64,000 nucleotides of DNA from JANNNF01 sp963772935 (GCA_963772935.1 CAVYZK010000002.1:1-64000), one strand, 5' to 3'; positions 51,919 through 61,464 are shown, numbered from the stretch's first letter. Numbers and translations are program-made. The notes: generated by a model not told the origin, from the sequence alone.

Positions 51919-52872
51919 CTATGGCCTGCTTGCAACAATGGCGCGGGAAAATTGCATCAAAACCGCAAGCCGCAGGTTCACTGACCCCACAAACTGGCCT
52001 TGCGGCTGGGCCTCAAACTCACGACCCAGATAGGTCACGCCGTAAAATACCTGCGAGGACGCCCCCTGCCAGTTCACTCCGGCCCGCAGACGGGTGCGGT
52101 TGTCCGACAGCACCGCCGCCCCGCCGTCTGGCAGATAGACGCTGTCAAACACCCGCGCCACATCGCCGCCTACCGTATAGCTGTAGCCCGGTGTTCTGGG
52201 GCCTGCGATGCCCTGATAGCGCTGCCCCGTCACCGGGTCGCGCAGCATCAGCGCCCCTGCACCAAAGCCGCCCAGCATCACATCGCCGCCGACGCGAACA
52301 AAATCCTCGGCCCCGGCCTGCGCCTCCAGAAACGGGCGCAGGGTCACGGCACCGAACAGGTCCATGCTGCGACCGGTTTCCACCACCAGCGTCGGATGAA
52401 CCCCGTCAGCGATCTGGTTGCCAAAAACAGTCGGCTTTGGCAGGCCAAGCGCCTGATGGACCGTCTTCTGGAACGATGAAATCCCGGTTTTTGGCCCGGT
52501 CAACACCAGATCGGCCCCAAGGCTGGTGTCCCAACCGCGCAGGTCGAAATGGGTGTGCAACCCAACCGTGATGATCCCTGCATAGCGCCGATCCAACGGC
52601 GCGGGCGACATCAGGCTTTGCGGCGCAATCGCCCGGCCTGACAGCCGGAGTTCCAAAATCTCGCCCGGACGGGACGGCAAGCGGCCGTTCCACGACACGC
52701 CCCGCAGACGGCTGATGGTGTAAGACCCGGTCTGCCAGCGGTCCTGTGTGTCGCCCAACGTATCATTGTTGAACAACCGGCCCCAGCCGAGTGTCACGCG
52801 GTCTTGCGCAAACACCGGGCCGCACAGCCCGATTGCTAAAGTGAAAATCGCCAGAATGGCCTTCAACATCAT
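51919..52872 (-). CDS. LpxR-like lipid A 3'-O-deacylase family protein
   Basis: Exported outer-membrane barrel-like protein of 317 residues. The signal peptide (LKAILAIFTLAIGLCGPVFA) is followed by VTLGWGRLFNNDTLGDTQDRWQTGSY, which matches the LpxR N-terminal block where catalytic Asn and Asp sit. A histidine in VGLHTHFDLRG could be the catalytic one. Alternating strands fill the rest. Known LpxR removes acyl chains from lipid A; lipid A here was not examined. Two Met codons abut; the gene starts at 52872 or 52869. An inverted repeat, GTGGCCCC/GGGGCCAC, lies just upstream (52888-52925). Confidence 0.78.
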   Translation of the reverse strand: MMLKAILAIFTLAIGLCGPVFAQDRVTLGWGRLFNNDTLGDTQDRWQTGSYTISRLRGVSWNGRLPSRPGEILELRLSGRAIAPQSLMSPAPLDRRYAGIITVGLHTHFDLRGWDTSLGADLVLTGPKTGISSFQKTVHQALGLPKPTVFGNQIADGVHPTLVVETGRSMDLFGAVTLRPFLEAQAGAEDFVRVGGDVMLGGFGAGALMLRDPVTGQRYQGIAGPRTPGYSYTVGGDVARVFDSVYLPDGGAAVLSDNRTRLRAGVNWQGASSQVFYGVTYLGREFEAQPQGQFVGSVNLRLAVLMQFSRAIVASRP

Positions 52873-53030
52873 CCTACCTGTCGCAGAGTGGCCCCTCAGC
52901 CATCCTGTGACTGTACGGGGGCCACGCCACTTGGACTAGTGCGCCACGGCAACAGGTGGCGGTAAGCCTGCGACATGATAGCCACAGAAAAGCCTTAATC
53001 CATCAAGGGTTTACGCCGGATGAACGCGTC

Positions 53031-54794
53031 TTAAACCGACCCGACCAGATGCCCGTCGCCCACATCGACAAGCCCCACCCGTGCGACAGTGGCCCCCACC
53101 GGATGCACCGGGCTTGGCACTTCGCCCGACAACCGGACCGAGGCAACACGGGCCCGGGCAGGGTCGGGCACCGGCACAGCCTCGATCAACCGGCGGGTAT
53201 AGGCGTGCTGCGGGTTGCCAAAGATTTGCGCCTTGGTGCCCATCTCGACAATCTGGCCCAGATACATCACCGCCACCCGGTCAGAGATATTTTCAACCAC
53301 CGCCATATCGTGGCTGATGAACAGGAACGCGATGCCGAATTCCTGTTGAAGGGCACGCAAAAGGTCCAGCACCCGCGCCTGCACCGACACGTCCAACGCC
53401 GACACGGATTCGTCGGCAATGATCAGATCAGGCTGCAAGGCCAAGGCGCGGGCGATGCAGATGCGCTGCCGCTGGCCGCCTGAAAATTCGTGGGGGTAGC
53501 GGTCAAGCTGATCGGCAGACAGGCCCACCCGCTGCATCAGATCGCCCGCATGGGCGCGCTGCGTGGCGGCAGTGCCAATGGCATGGATCACCAGTGGCTC
53601 GGCAATCAGGTTGCCAACGGTCATGCGCGGGTCCAACGCCGCCATCGGGTCTTGAAACACCATCTGCACCCGGCGACGCACTGCCTTTTGCGCCGCCGTA
53701 TCAAGGCCCTGCAACGACTGGCCCGCCACTTCGATCAGGCCGCCATGCGGCACCAGCCCGACAATCGCCTTGGCGATGGTGGATTTGCCGCAGCCGGACT
53801 CGCCCACCAGCGAAAATGTCTCACCCTTGCGGATGTCGAAACTGACGCCCGCCACCGCATGCACCGTCTGGGTCACCCGCCCCAACAGCCCGCCGCGCAG
53901 GGGAAAGCGCACCGTCACATCACGCAGCGTCGCCACGGTATCGCCCGTCACGGGTGGCCGCATGACTCCGGTCCCCATACGGGGCACAGCCGCCAGCAGG
54001 GCCTTGGTATAATCCTGCGTCGGTCGCGCGAACAGATCAGCGGTGGCCGCTTCCTCGACCATCCGGCCTGCCTTCATCACGATCACCCGGTCGGCCATTT
54101 CGGCCACCACACCCATGTCATGGGTGATCAGAATAATTGCAGTGCCAAGATCACGTTGCAGGTCGCGCAGCAGGTCCAGCACCTCGCGCTGCACGGTCAC
54201 GTCCAGCGCGGTGGTGGGTTCATCGGCAATCAGCACCTCGGGCCGCAGGGCAAGCGCCATGGCGATCATCACCCGCTGGCGCATCCCGCCCGACAGTTCA
54301 TGCGGAAACTGGGTCAAGCGGCGTTCAGGCTGCGACAGACGCACCGAACGCAACGCCTCCAAAGCACGGGTCTGCGCCTCGGCGCGCGACACCGGCTCAT
54401 GCGCGCGGATGGCCTCGGTCAGTTGCGCGCCCACGGTCATCACCGGGTTCAGGCTGGTCATCGGTTCCTGAAAGATCATCGCCACCCGCGCGCCGCGAAT
54501 GTCGCGCATCTGGGCCTCCGGCAGGGCTGCCAGATCAGTGTCGCCAAGACAGACCCGCCCCCCGGTGATCCGCACCGCAGGTGGCGGCAGCAGACCCATG
54601 ATGGCAAGCGAGGTGATGGATTTACCCGACCCGCTTTCCCCGGCAATCGCCAGAACCTCCCCCCGGCGCAGGGTAAAGGACATATCGGTGACAAGCGGTT
54701 GCAGGCCGGACTCTGTGCGCACCGACACGCACAGACGATCCACCGTCAGAACCGGGGCCAATGCGGCCCCGGTCAGGTTCAAGGCTTCGGTCAT
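53031..54794 (-). CDS. Peptide/nickel-type ABC transporter, fused double ATPase (DppD-DppF type)
   Basis: A 587-residue protein with two complete ATPase domains in one chain. The first has Walker A GESGSGKS at 52-59 and the signature LSGGMRQR. The second has Walker A GESGCGKST near 333-341 and FSGGQRQR, followed by the oligopeptide-type C-terminal block (YTRRLIEAVPVPDPARA). It serves the DppABC-like proteins encoded upstream. It is the last gene of the amide-linked operon and overlaps the amidase stop by four bases (ATGA). Confidence 0.9.
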   Translation of the reverse strand: MTEALNLTGAALAPVLTVDRLCVSVRTESGLQPLVTDMSFTLRRGEVLAIAGESGSGKSITSLAIMGLLPPPAVRITGGRVCLGDTDLAALPEAQMRDIRGARVAMIFQEPMTSLNPVMTVGAQLTEAIRAHEPVSRAEAQTRALEALRSVRLSQPERRLTQFPHELSGGMRQRVMIAMALALRPEVLIADEPTTALDVTVQREVLDLLRDLQRDLGTAIILITHDMGVVAEMADRVIVMKAGRMVEEAATADLFARPTQDYTKALLAAVPRMGTGVMRPPVTGDTVATLRDVTVRFPLRGGLLGRVTQTVHAVAGVSFDIRKGETFSLVGESGCGKSTIAKAIVGLVPHGGLIEVAGQSLQGLDTAAQKAVRRRVQMVFQDPMAALDPRMTVGNLIAEPLVIHAIGTAATQRAHAGDLMQRVGLSADQLDRYPHEFSGGQRQRICIARALALQPDLIIADESVSALDVSVQARVLDLLRALQQEFGIAFLFISHDMAVVENISDRVAVMYLGQIVEMGTKAQIFGNPQHAYTRRLIEAVPVPDPARARVASVRLSGEVPSPVHPVGATVARVGLVDVGDGHLVGSV

Positions 54795-55751
54795 TCGAAC
54801 ACGCAGCGCGGAAAGTAGAAGCTGACCACCCAGTTCGGCATATCGACAATCTCGGATATCCGCAGATCGCCGCAGGTGGACACCAGCATATAGGCATCCA
54901 CCGCCGCCATGCCCCGTTGCGCGCACAAAAGGTCCACCATGCAGGCCACGGCATCGCGCGAGGCTGACATCAGGTCCGGCCCGATGCCGGTTGTCACCTC
55001 ATACCCCTTGGCGTCCAGATGCCGCGTCACCGGCCCCGGCGTGGTAAAGCGCGGCGTTTTCAGATGCGCCCCTTTGACCAGATCCAGCGTCAGCACCACA
55101 TCCATCGGGCTTTCAATCGCCGTTCCGCACACTTCGCCATCGCCCTGCGCAGCATGGGTGTCGCCCACGCTGAACAAGGCCCCCGCCACCTCAACCGGCA
55201 GGTACAGCGTCACACCCGCGTTCAGATCGCGAATGTCCAGATTGCCGCCCACCCGCCGGGGCGGCACCACGGAATGAAGGCCAGCCTCAGCCAAGGCATT
55301 GCCGATGGTCCCGGCAAAGGGCTTCAGCGGCACCCGCGCATCAGGCCCCCACAAGGCCGGCTCCATCGTGCGGGTGTCGTATTTCCAGACCTTCAGCGCC
55401 GGTTCCAGAAACTGATCGGCCAGCAGGCCAAAGCCCGGAATGTTCGCTGTCCAGCCAAAGCCCGCCCCGTCCAGTTCACGCGGGGCAAAACTTTCGATGG
55501 TGACTTTGACCGCATCGCCGGGTTCCGCGCCCTCAATGTAGATCGGGCCGGAGACCGGGTTGATCTTGCCGAAATCCAAGGGCGACGACATCGGCCACGG
55601 TAGACTGCGGGCCAAGCTGGCCCGCAGAGGAATCGTTGCAGTGAAACAGGATCGTCGATCCCGGTTCAGCCCGCAGCACCGGCGACAGGGAGTTATCCCA
55701 GCCGAAATGATGCTGCGCACCGTGGATGGTATAGTTGCAGGCTTTGCACAT
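54791..55751 (-). pseudogene. Acetamidase/formamidase family protein, one frameshift as sequenced
   Basis: Enzyme of the FmdA/AmdA family that would hydrolyse short amides such as formamide or acetamide to ammonia. The N-terminal frame has ACNYTIHGAQHHFGWDNSL and STVADVVAL. The second frame then gives DFGKINPVSGPIYIEGAEPGD, GDTHAAQGDGEVCGTAIE and the C-terminal YMLVSTCGDLRISEIVDMP. Removing one C at 55576-55577 gives a normal 319-residue protein. Its place between DppA and DppDF genes, with amiCR upstream, supports an amide role for the whole operon. Confidence 0.85.
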
Positions 55752-55752
55752 T

Positions 55753-57363
55753 TTACTTCACGAAAACATAGTCATAGTTGACAGGGATCGACACCGGGTC
55801 AACGTACAGCGCGTCTTCGCCGCCCATCCGTTCCGACTTCATGGTATAGCGTTCCTCGTTGAATACCGGCACCCAAGGGGCCAGCTCCATCACGCCGGTG
55901 TAGACATCAGACCACAGCGTCAGGCGGTCGGCAGCCTTGGCGGGGTCAGCCATGCTGTCAGCCTCGGTCGCTTTGGCATCCAGGCCCGCGTCACAGAACT
56001 TGGACCAGTTCCATCCCCCCGGTGCCGCCCCCGAACAGCCGAGGATCGGGCCGTAGAAGTTCGACGGATCGGGGAAATCCGCGATCCAGCCCATGCCGCC
56101 CGACCAGATCATCGGGGCGGTGCCAGCCCCGCCAGCCTCGATCACATTGGCCTGCGCCAGCGACTGGATGTTGGCCTTGATGCCAATGGCCGCCAGATCC
56201 TGCTGAATGGCTTGGGCGATGCGGGGGTTGGGGTCAGTGTTCATCACATAAAGATCGGTCTCAAACCCATCCGGCAGACCGGCCTTGGCCAGCAGGGCCT
56301 TGGCGCCTTCCACGTCAAAGGCATAGCCTTTGTAATCCTTGGTATAGCCCGGCATCGACGGCGGCAGCGGCTGCGTCGCAGGCACAGCACGCCCGTTGAT
56401 GATCTGCACGATGCGGTCCTTGTTCACCGCCATGTTCACGGCTTGGCGCACTTCCACCTTGTCGAACGGCGGCATGGTCACGTTCAGCGTGATGTAGCCC
56501 GTGTGCAACTGCCCACCGATCACCACCCGTGCGGCCTGCGCCGGGTCTGCCATCACTTCGGTGAACTTGGCAGGCGGGATGCCGTCGCCGGGTACGTCAA
56601 CCTCGCCATTCTGCAAACGCAGCAGGGCTACGACAGGCTCTTGACCCACCTCAAAAATCACCGAATCCAGATAGGGCACGCCCGCACGCCAGTAATCGGC
56701 GTTCTTTTCAAACACCAGCTTTTGCCCCAGCGTCCATTCCGCCAGCTTGAAGGCCCCGGTCCCGACCGGCTTCTTGCCGAAATCTGCACCCGCCTCATCC
56801 ACCGCCTCTTTCGGCACGACAGAGGCAAAGTTCAGCGCCATGACATGCAGGAAGGTCGCATCGGGCCGTGACAGGGTGATCTTCACCGTCAGCGGATCAA
56901 CCACTTCCACACCGGAAAGCCCGCCCTCGCCTGCCTTGTCATACCCTGCGATGGACCCGAAGAACCCCGCCCCCGGCGATTGCGTGGCCGGGTTGGTCAC
57001 GCGGTCCAGCGAGTATTTCACATCCTCCGCCGTCATTTCCCGCCCGTTGTGGAATTTCACACCGGGGCGCAGTTTGAAGGTGAACACCGTGCCATCGGCC
57101 GAGATTTCATAGCTATCCGCCAGACCGGGCCGCAGGGTCGTGGTGCCGGGCACATAATCCATCAGCCCGTCATACAGCGATTTGATCATCGACCAGTTCT
57201 GCCAGTCATAGCCGATCGCGGGGTCCAGTGTGGCCACATCATCCTTGTAGGTCACGGTGATCGACCCACCTGCCTTGGCGGCAGGATCGGGGGTATAGTC
57301 CTGCGCCATCACGGGCAGTGCCAGCGTCAACATCAGGGCGGTGGAGGCAAGCAGCTTTTTCAT
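55753..57363 (-). CDS. ABC transporter substrate-binding protein (family 5, DppA-like)
   Basis: A 536-residue periplasmic protein with a signal peptide (KKLLASTALMLTLALPVMA). The family 5 features are GGSITVTYKDDVATLDPAIGYD, the EDVKYSLDRVTNP block near residues 116-128, GTGAFKLAEWTLGQ, and FDVEGAKALLAKAGLP. GGAGAG lies before the ATG at 57363. The ligand is unknown; relatives carry peptides, nickel or amide-like solutes. It ends one base before the amidase start. Confidence 0.93.
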   Translation of the reverse strand: MKKLLASTALMLTLALPVMAQDYTPDPAAKAGGSITVTYKDDVATLDPAIGYDWQNWSMIKSLYDGLMDYVPGTTTLRPGLADSYEISADGTVFTFKLRPGVKFHNGREMTAEDVKYSLDRVTNPATQSPGAGFFGSIAGYDKAGEGGLSGVEVVDPLTVKITLSRPDATFLHVMALNFASVVPKEAVDEAGADFGKKPVGTGAFKLAEWTLGQKLVFEKNADYWRAGVPYLDSVIFEVGQEPVVALLRLQNGEVDVPGDGIPPAKFTEVMADPAQAARVVIGGQLHTGYITLNVTMPPFDKVEVRQAVNMAVNKDRIVQIINGRAVPATQPLPPSMPGYTKDYKGYAFDVEGAKALLAKAGLPDGFETDLYVMNTDPNPRIAQAIQQDLAAIGIKANIQSLAQANVIEAGGAGTAPMIWSGGMGWIADFPDPSNFYGPILGCSGAAPGGWNWSKFCDAGLDAKATEADSMADPAKAADRLTLWSDVYTGVMELAPWVPVFNEERYTMKSERMGGEDALYVDPVSIPVNYDYVFVK

Positions 57364-57410
57364 GTGTCTCTCCTGTTGGTTTTTATAGGCTTGGTTTTGG
57401 TTGCCCCGGA

Positions 57411-58331
57411 TCAGCGCAGGCGGATACGGGGGTCGATGAAAGGGGCCAGAACATCGGCCAGAAGGTTGCCCAGCACGATGGCAAAGGCGGACACCAGCGT
57501 GACGCCCATGATGATCGGAATATCGACGCGCTGGATGGCCTGCCACGCAAGCTGGCCAATGCCGGGCCAGCCGAACACCGATTCCACCACCACGATGCCG
57601 CCCATGAAAATGCCAATGTCGATGCCGATCATCGCGATAATCGGCAGAATGGCATTGGGCAGCGCATGGCGCAAAATCACCCTGCGGCGGGTCAGCCCCT
57701 TGGCCCGGGCCGTGCGGATGAAATCGGCACGCAGCACGTCAATCATCGACGACCGCATCATCCGGCTGTACCAACCGGACCCGAGGATGCCCAAGGTGAC
57801 AGCAGGCAACACCAGATGCGCCGCCGTGCCATAGCCGCCGATGGGAAACCACCCCAGCTTGACCGAAAACACATACAGCATCAGCAGGCTGACCACGAAT
57901 TGCGGGGCTGATACGGTGACGAAAGAGGTCATCATCAACACCTGATCCACCATCCGGCCCCGCCACAGCGCGGCGGCAATGCCCATGCCAACGCCAAGGA
58001 TCAGCTCGCAAAAGATCGCCGCCACCATCAACAACAGGGTGGCCGGCAGACGCGAGGTGATCAGTTCCGCCACCTCGGTCTTTTGCAGATAGCTGCGCCC
58101 CATGTCGCCTTGCAGCAAATGCCCCAGATAGCGCCCGTATTGCACGATGAACGGCTGATCGAGGCCCAGTTGCTGGCGGATATTCTCAACCGTCGCCGCC
58201 GTCGCCGACCGCCCCGCAATCTGGCGCACCGGGTCTGCGGGCAGCACATATAGCAAAAAGAAGGTGATGAAGCTGACCCCAAGCAGGATCAACACCGCCT
58301 GCACCAGCCGCCGGACCAGATACACCGCCAT
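57411..58331 (-). CDS. ABC transporter permease (DppB type)
   Basis: A 306-residue inner-membrane permease with about six hydrophobic segments, starting VYLVRRLVQAVLILLGVSFITFFLLYVLP. The cytoplasmic EAA-like loop is RTARAKGLTRRRVILRHALPNAILPI near residues 205-230. It overlaps the dppC-like stop by one base and lies 47 bases upstream of dppA. Pairs with the DppC-like permease. Confidence 0.93.
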   Translation of the reverse strand: MAVYLVRRLVQAVLILLGVSFITFFLLYVLPADPVRQIAGRSATAATVENIRQQLGLDQPFIVQYGRYLGHLLQGDMGRSYLQKTEVAELITSRLPATLLLMVAAIFCELILGVGMGIAAALWRGRMVDQVLMMTSFVTVSAPQFVVSLLMLYVFSVKLGWFPIGGYGTAAHLVLPAVTLGILGSGWYSRMMRSSMIDVLRADFIRTARAKGLTRRRVILRHALPNAILPIIAMIGIDIGIFMGGIVVVESVFGWPGIGQLAWQAIQRVDIPIIMGVTLVSAFAIVLGNLLADVLAPFIDPRIRLR

Positions 58332-59207
58332 CAGTCGCGCCCCCGCTGCGTGGGGTCGAGCACATCGCGCAGCGCGTCACCGACCAGATTGAACGCAAGC
58401 GCAAGGATCAGGATCGCCGCCCCCGGAATAAAGACCAGCCAGGGGGCCGCCTGAAAATAGGTCTGGTTTTCAAAGATGATATTGCCCCAGCTTGGCGTCG
58501 GCGGCTGCACCCCCACCCCAAGGAAAGACAGCGTGGCCTCCAGCAGCACAGTGGTGGAAATCCCCAAAGTGCCCCAGACGATGATGGTGGGCAAAAGATG
58601 CGGCAGGATGTGGTGAAACAGAATGCGCCCGGTCCCCGCCCCCAAGGTCCGCTCTGCCGCAATGAAATCGCGTTCGGCAAGCGCCGTGGTTTCGGTGTAG
58701 ATCACCCGCGCCGTCTGCACCCAGTTCACCAAGGCAATCACCATCGCCACGATCCACAGCGATGGTTCAAATATCGCCGCCAGACAGATCGCCAGCAACA
58801 GCGCCGGAAACGCCATCATCAGGTCGGTAAACCGCATCAGGACCGACCCAAGCCAGCCCCGGAAATACCCCGCCGTAATCCCCACCAACGTGCCAATCAA
58901 CAGCGCAAGCCCGTTCGCCACCACGCCAATAATCAACGAGGTCTGCGCCCCGTACAGGATGCGTGACAGCAGATCGCGCCCCAAAAGATCGGTGCCCAGC
59001 AGATACGCGCCCACCGGGCGGCATCGGCGCACCCTCGATCGTCAGCCCGTCGAAAAACTGCTCGCTCGGGTCAAACGGCGCGAGCCACGGCGCAAACGCC
59101 GCCCCGCCCACCACCAGCGCAATCAACAGCAGCCCGAACACCGCCAGCTTGCGCCGCAGCAGCCGGGTCAGCGCAGATGCCGGACGGTCAGCCACGGTTG
59201 CGGTCAT
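58331..59207 (-). pseudogene. ABC transporter permease (DppC type), one frameshift as sequenced
   Basis: Second permease. The N-terminal frame carries LTRLLRRKLAVFGLLLIALVVGGAAFAPWLAPFDP and the extracytoplasmic GLTIEGAPMPP. Then the next frame gives GAYLLGTDLLGRDLLSRILYG and the membrane core, including the loop ERDFIAAERTLGAGTGRILFHHILP. Removing one G of the GGG at 59016-59018 restores one 291-residue protein of normal length. It overlaps the antiterminator gene by 20 bases. Whether the lesion is real is unsure. Confidence 0.85.
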
Positions 59208-59784
59208 CGTCACGCCCCCTTTGCGCCACGACCCGCAAGGCCGCATCCTCAAAACTGACCCGCCACGCCATCGCCATCTGGCGCAACTGCCCATACGCCT
59301 CGGCCTCGGTCCGCCCCATGGCGACCAGCAGGGCAACGGCGCGCACCACGCTGCGCCGTTCATCCAGGCGGCGGCGCAAATCGGCAATCTCGGCGGCCAT
59401 CGCCGCCTGCGCATCAAACGCATCCCGCGCGATCAGCAACGACGAATAAACCCCGTTATCCCCCACCGGTTTCAACAGTTGCGCATGCGCCCCCGCCCGC
59501 AGCGCCCATTCCACCCGCCCCGGAGCCTCTGACCCGATCAGCGCGATCATCGGCATGGGGGATGCCCCCGGTGCCCACGGAAACTGCTCATCATGCCCCA
59601 TATCCGCGTCGAAAAACACGAAATCGGCGGCCAGCACATCGGGGCCACATTCCGGCCAGACCTGCTCCACTGTCAGACCAATCGCCGTCAACTGCCGGGT
59701 CAGGTTCTGCACCGTGGGGTGCGGGCGATGCAGGATCACCGCCCGTGCCGCGCCAAGGTTCTGGATGCGGATCGGCCGCCTCAT
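59188..59784 (-). CDS. amiR: AmiR-like ANTAR-domain antiterminator
   Basis: A 198-residue protein with an N-terminal pseudo-receiver region (AARAVILHRPHPTVQNLTRQLTAIGL, then FVFFDADMGHDEQF) that lacks the usual phospho-acceptor pattern. The C-terminal ANTAR RNA-binding domain (residues about 137-195) reads ERRSVVRAVALLVAMGRTEAEAYGQLRQMAM. In Pseudomonas, AmiR is held silent by AmiC until amide binds and then prevents termination in a leader. The gene overlaps the AmiC-like gene by four bases, the same arrangement. Confidence 0.9.
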   Translation of the reverse strand: MRRPIRIQNLGAARAVILHRPHPTVQNLTRQLTAIGLTVEQVWPECGPDVLAADFVFFDADMGHDEQFPWAPGASPMPMIALIGSEAPGRVEWALRAGAHAQLLKPVGDNGVYSSLLIARDAFDAQAAMAAEIADLRRRLDERRSVVRAVALLVAMGRTEAEAYGQLRQMAMAWRVSFEDAALRVVAQRGRDDDRNRG

Positions 59785-60866
59785 GACACCACCCGCAGGT
59801 TCGGCACGATGGCAGCCGCCACGCGGCCCCGGGAAAGGTACGGATCCCCCGCCATCGGTGCGCGCGATTGCAGTGTCTGAAACGCGCCGTTCTGCACTTG
59901 GGCAATCAGCACGGGCAACGTCGTATGATGCGTCTCGGCATCGACAATCCCCCCCGCCCCGCGCAGCAATGTGGCCAGACTTTCATCCTCGGCCCCCGGG
60001 CGTTTGTTCAGCAACCGCGCCAGTTCCATCACCGCCGCAAAGGCCGCAGCCTCATGCGATGACCCAAAGTCACCACCCCGCGCCCCGCGGAAATACGGCC
60101 CCGCCGCAATCAACCCCTCTGCCGCCGCCCCCAAGGCTGGCAGCTCACATTCCGTCAGGTTGCACGACAGCACCGGGCAGCGCCCGGGCCGGAAATGCGC
60201 ATCCTGTTCCCCAAGCGCCTGATACGCCGCCAGAAATTCATAGGACGAGGGCCCGATCAGCGAGTTCAGGATGAAATCCGGCCGCGCGTGGCGCACCTCT
60301 TCGATCATCCGCCCCACGTCGCGCGACCCGATCGGCAAATACCGCTCGCCCAACACCTGCCCCCCCGCCGCTGTCACGGTTTCCCGCGCAAGGCGGTTCA
60401 TCTCCCACCCCCAGATGTAGTTCGACCCGGTCAGATAGGCCCTGCGCCCATAGGTCGGCAGAGCCCAATCCAGCAGCGGCAGCAAGTGCTGGTTCGGGCA
60501 GGCGTGGGTGTAGACCACATGATCCGACGCCTCAAACCCCTCATACGGCACCGCATACCACAGGGTGCCGCCCAGTTTTTCCAGCGTCGGGATCACTTCC
60601 TTGCGGCTCCACGAGGTGACACAGCCCACCACATGCCGCGCCCCGGTGTCGCGCAAAATCTCGGCGCACAGCGGCCCGTAAAGATCGACATTGCCCCCCG
60701 GATCACGCTCCACCGGCACAAACCGCAGATCGTGGTCGGATGAGGCGTTCACCCGGTCAACCGCCGCCATGGCCCCGGTCCGGCACGCCTCGGATATCAG
60801 CGCATAGCTGCCAGAGCGCGAATAGAGCACGCCCAGTTCGATGCGCCGCTTTGCCGTGTCGCCCAA
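59781..60866 (-). CDS. amiC: AmiC-like amide-binding sensor
   Basis: A 361-residue family 5/Leu-Ile-Val-type periplasmic-binding fold without a signal peptide, as expected for a cytoplasmic sensor. It has ELGVLYSRSGSYALISEACRTG, VVGCVTSWSRKEVIPTLEK, LWYAVPYEGFEASDHVVYT and LTGSNYIWGWEMNRLARE, the pattern of AmiC and urea/short-amide receptors. The likely start is TTG at 60866, with GGAG eight bases upstream, just after the terminator hairpin; the open frame runs 18 codons further but through the hairpin. It should bind the amide and release AmiR. Confidence 0.85.
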   Translation of the reverse strand: MGDTAKRRIELGVLYSRSGSYALISEACRTGAMAAVDRVNASSDHDLRFVPVERDPGGNVDLYGPLCAEILRDTGARHVVGCVTSWSRKEVIPTLEKLGGTLWYAVPYEGFEASDHVVYTHACPNQHLLPLLDWALPTYGRRAYLTGSNYIWGWEMNRLARETVTAAGGQVLGERYLPIGSRDVGRMIEEVRHARPDFILNSLIGPSSYEFLAAYQALGEQDAHFRPGRCPVLSCNLTECELPALGAAAEGLIAAGPYFRGARGGDFGSSHEAAAFAAVMELARLLNKRPGAEDESLATLLRGAGGIVDAETHHTTLPVLIAQVQNGAFQTLQSRAPMAGDPYLSRGRVAAAIVPNLRVVS

Positions 60867-60883
60867 GTTTGGTCTCCAAAAAC

Positions 60884-60961
60884 AAAAGCCCCGCTGCAGA
60901 CCCACCGATGTGGGCTGCAAACAGGGCTCGATTGCCGACAGGCTTTTCGCCAGATTTCAGA
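60884..60961 (-). promoter_or_regulatory. Leader attenuator for ANTAR antitermination
   Basis: On the minus strand two small hairpins come first: GGC(GAAAA)GCC, plus-strand 60951-60961, then GGC(AATCGA)GCC, 60935-60946. They are followed by a long terminator hairpin (outer AGCCC/GGGCT, inner TGCA/TGCA and CCCAC/GTGGG) at 60887-60938 and a TTTTGTTTTT tract. The second hairpin shares bases with the terminator stem, so the two cannot form together. This is the layout ANTAR proteins act on, although the loops are not a perfect match to the described A1/G4 hexaloops. Confidence 0.6.
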
Positions 60962-61227
60962 TACAGAGTGAGCGCGCCCCTGCCCCGGGTCAAGGCCAGC
61001 CGCCGTTAAAAAGCCCACCGATGCAACACCTGCCCAAGATTTAGGCGCACACACCCCTGCCCTGCAACCAGCAATAAACCCCGGGCCACATTTTTGGGCG
61101 TCAGGGTGGAAGGATAGGGGGTCGTGGCGGTGCATGTCGTTTCGATCTGACCCGTCTCGTGACGGGTCACACTCGGGCTCTCTTTGACAAAATTTCATTA
61201 TTACAGTAGGTTACAAATAGGTGGCGC
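60962..61227. other. Upstream region of the amide operon
   Basis: About 270 bases with no supported gene. The amiC promoter should be here. A TTGACC occurs on the minus strand near 60998, but no good -10 at the right distance was found. The right part, 61180-61227, is AT-richer (TTACAGTAGG and similar) and marks the change to the degraded zone. Confidence 0.4.
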
Positions 61228-61464
61228 ATGTCAGATGATCCGATGAACACCGAAACCGATTCTTCAACGTCGTCGTGCGCATACGTTGATCTGCGATTTG
61301 GGCGTCACAATCCGGTCGTCGCATCAGCAAAGTGGTCAAACATTGCTAGGTGTTTGATCCCACGGTTTGATGGTGCGATCCTTTCGCAGGAATGGAAGGA
61401 AGCACTATGGGACAAGTTCGTCACGGGAGCGCCACGACCACGCACGCCGTCAGAGCAGCAATAA
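61228..61464 (+). CDS. Hypothetical 78-residue frame, doubtful
   Basis: A short frame beginning MSDDPMNTETDSSTSSCAYVD. No domain or clear ribosome site is seen. Its last 20 codons run over the start of the transposase remnant in another frame, so at most the N-terminal part could be a real gene end or fragment. It is recorded only as a possibility. Confidence 0.2.
   Translation: MSDDPMNTETDSSTSSCAYVDLRFGRHNPVVASAKWSNIARCLIPRFDGAILSQEWKEALWDKFVTGAPRPRTPSEQQ

Noticed and set aside
1481..59018. Programmed frameshifting as the reason for the seven frame breaks
   Set aside because: No slippery heptamers with downstream pseudoknots are seen, and the genes are not known to use it.
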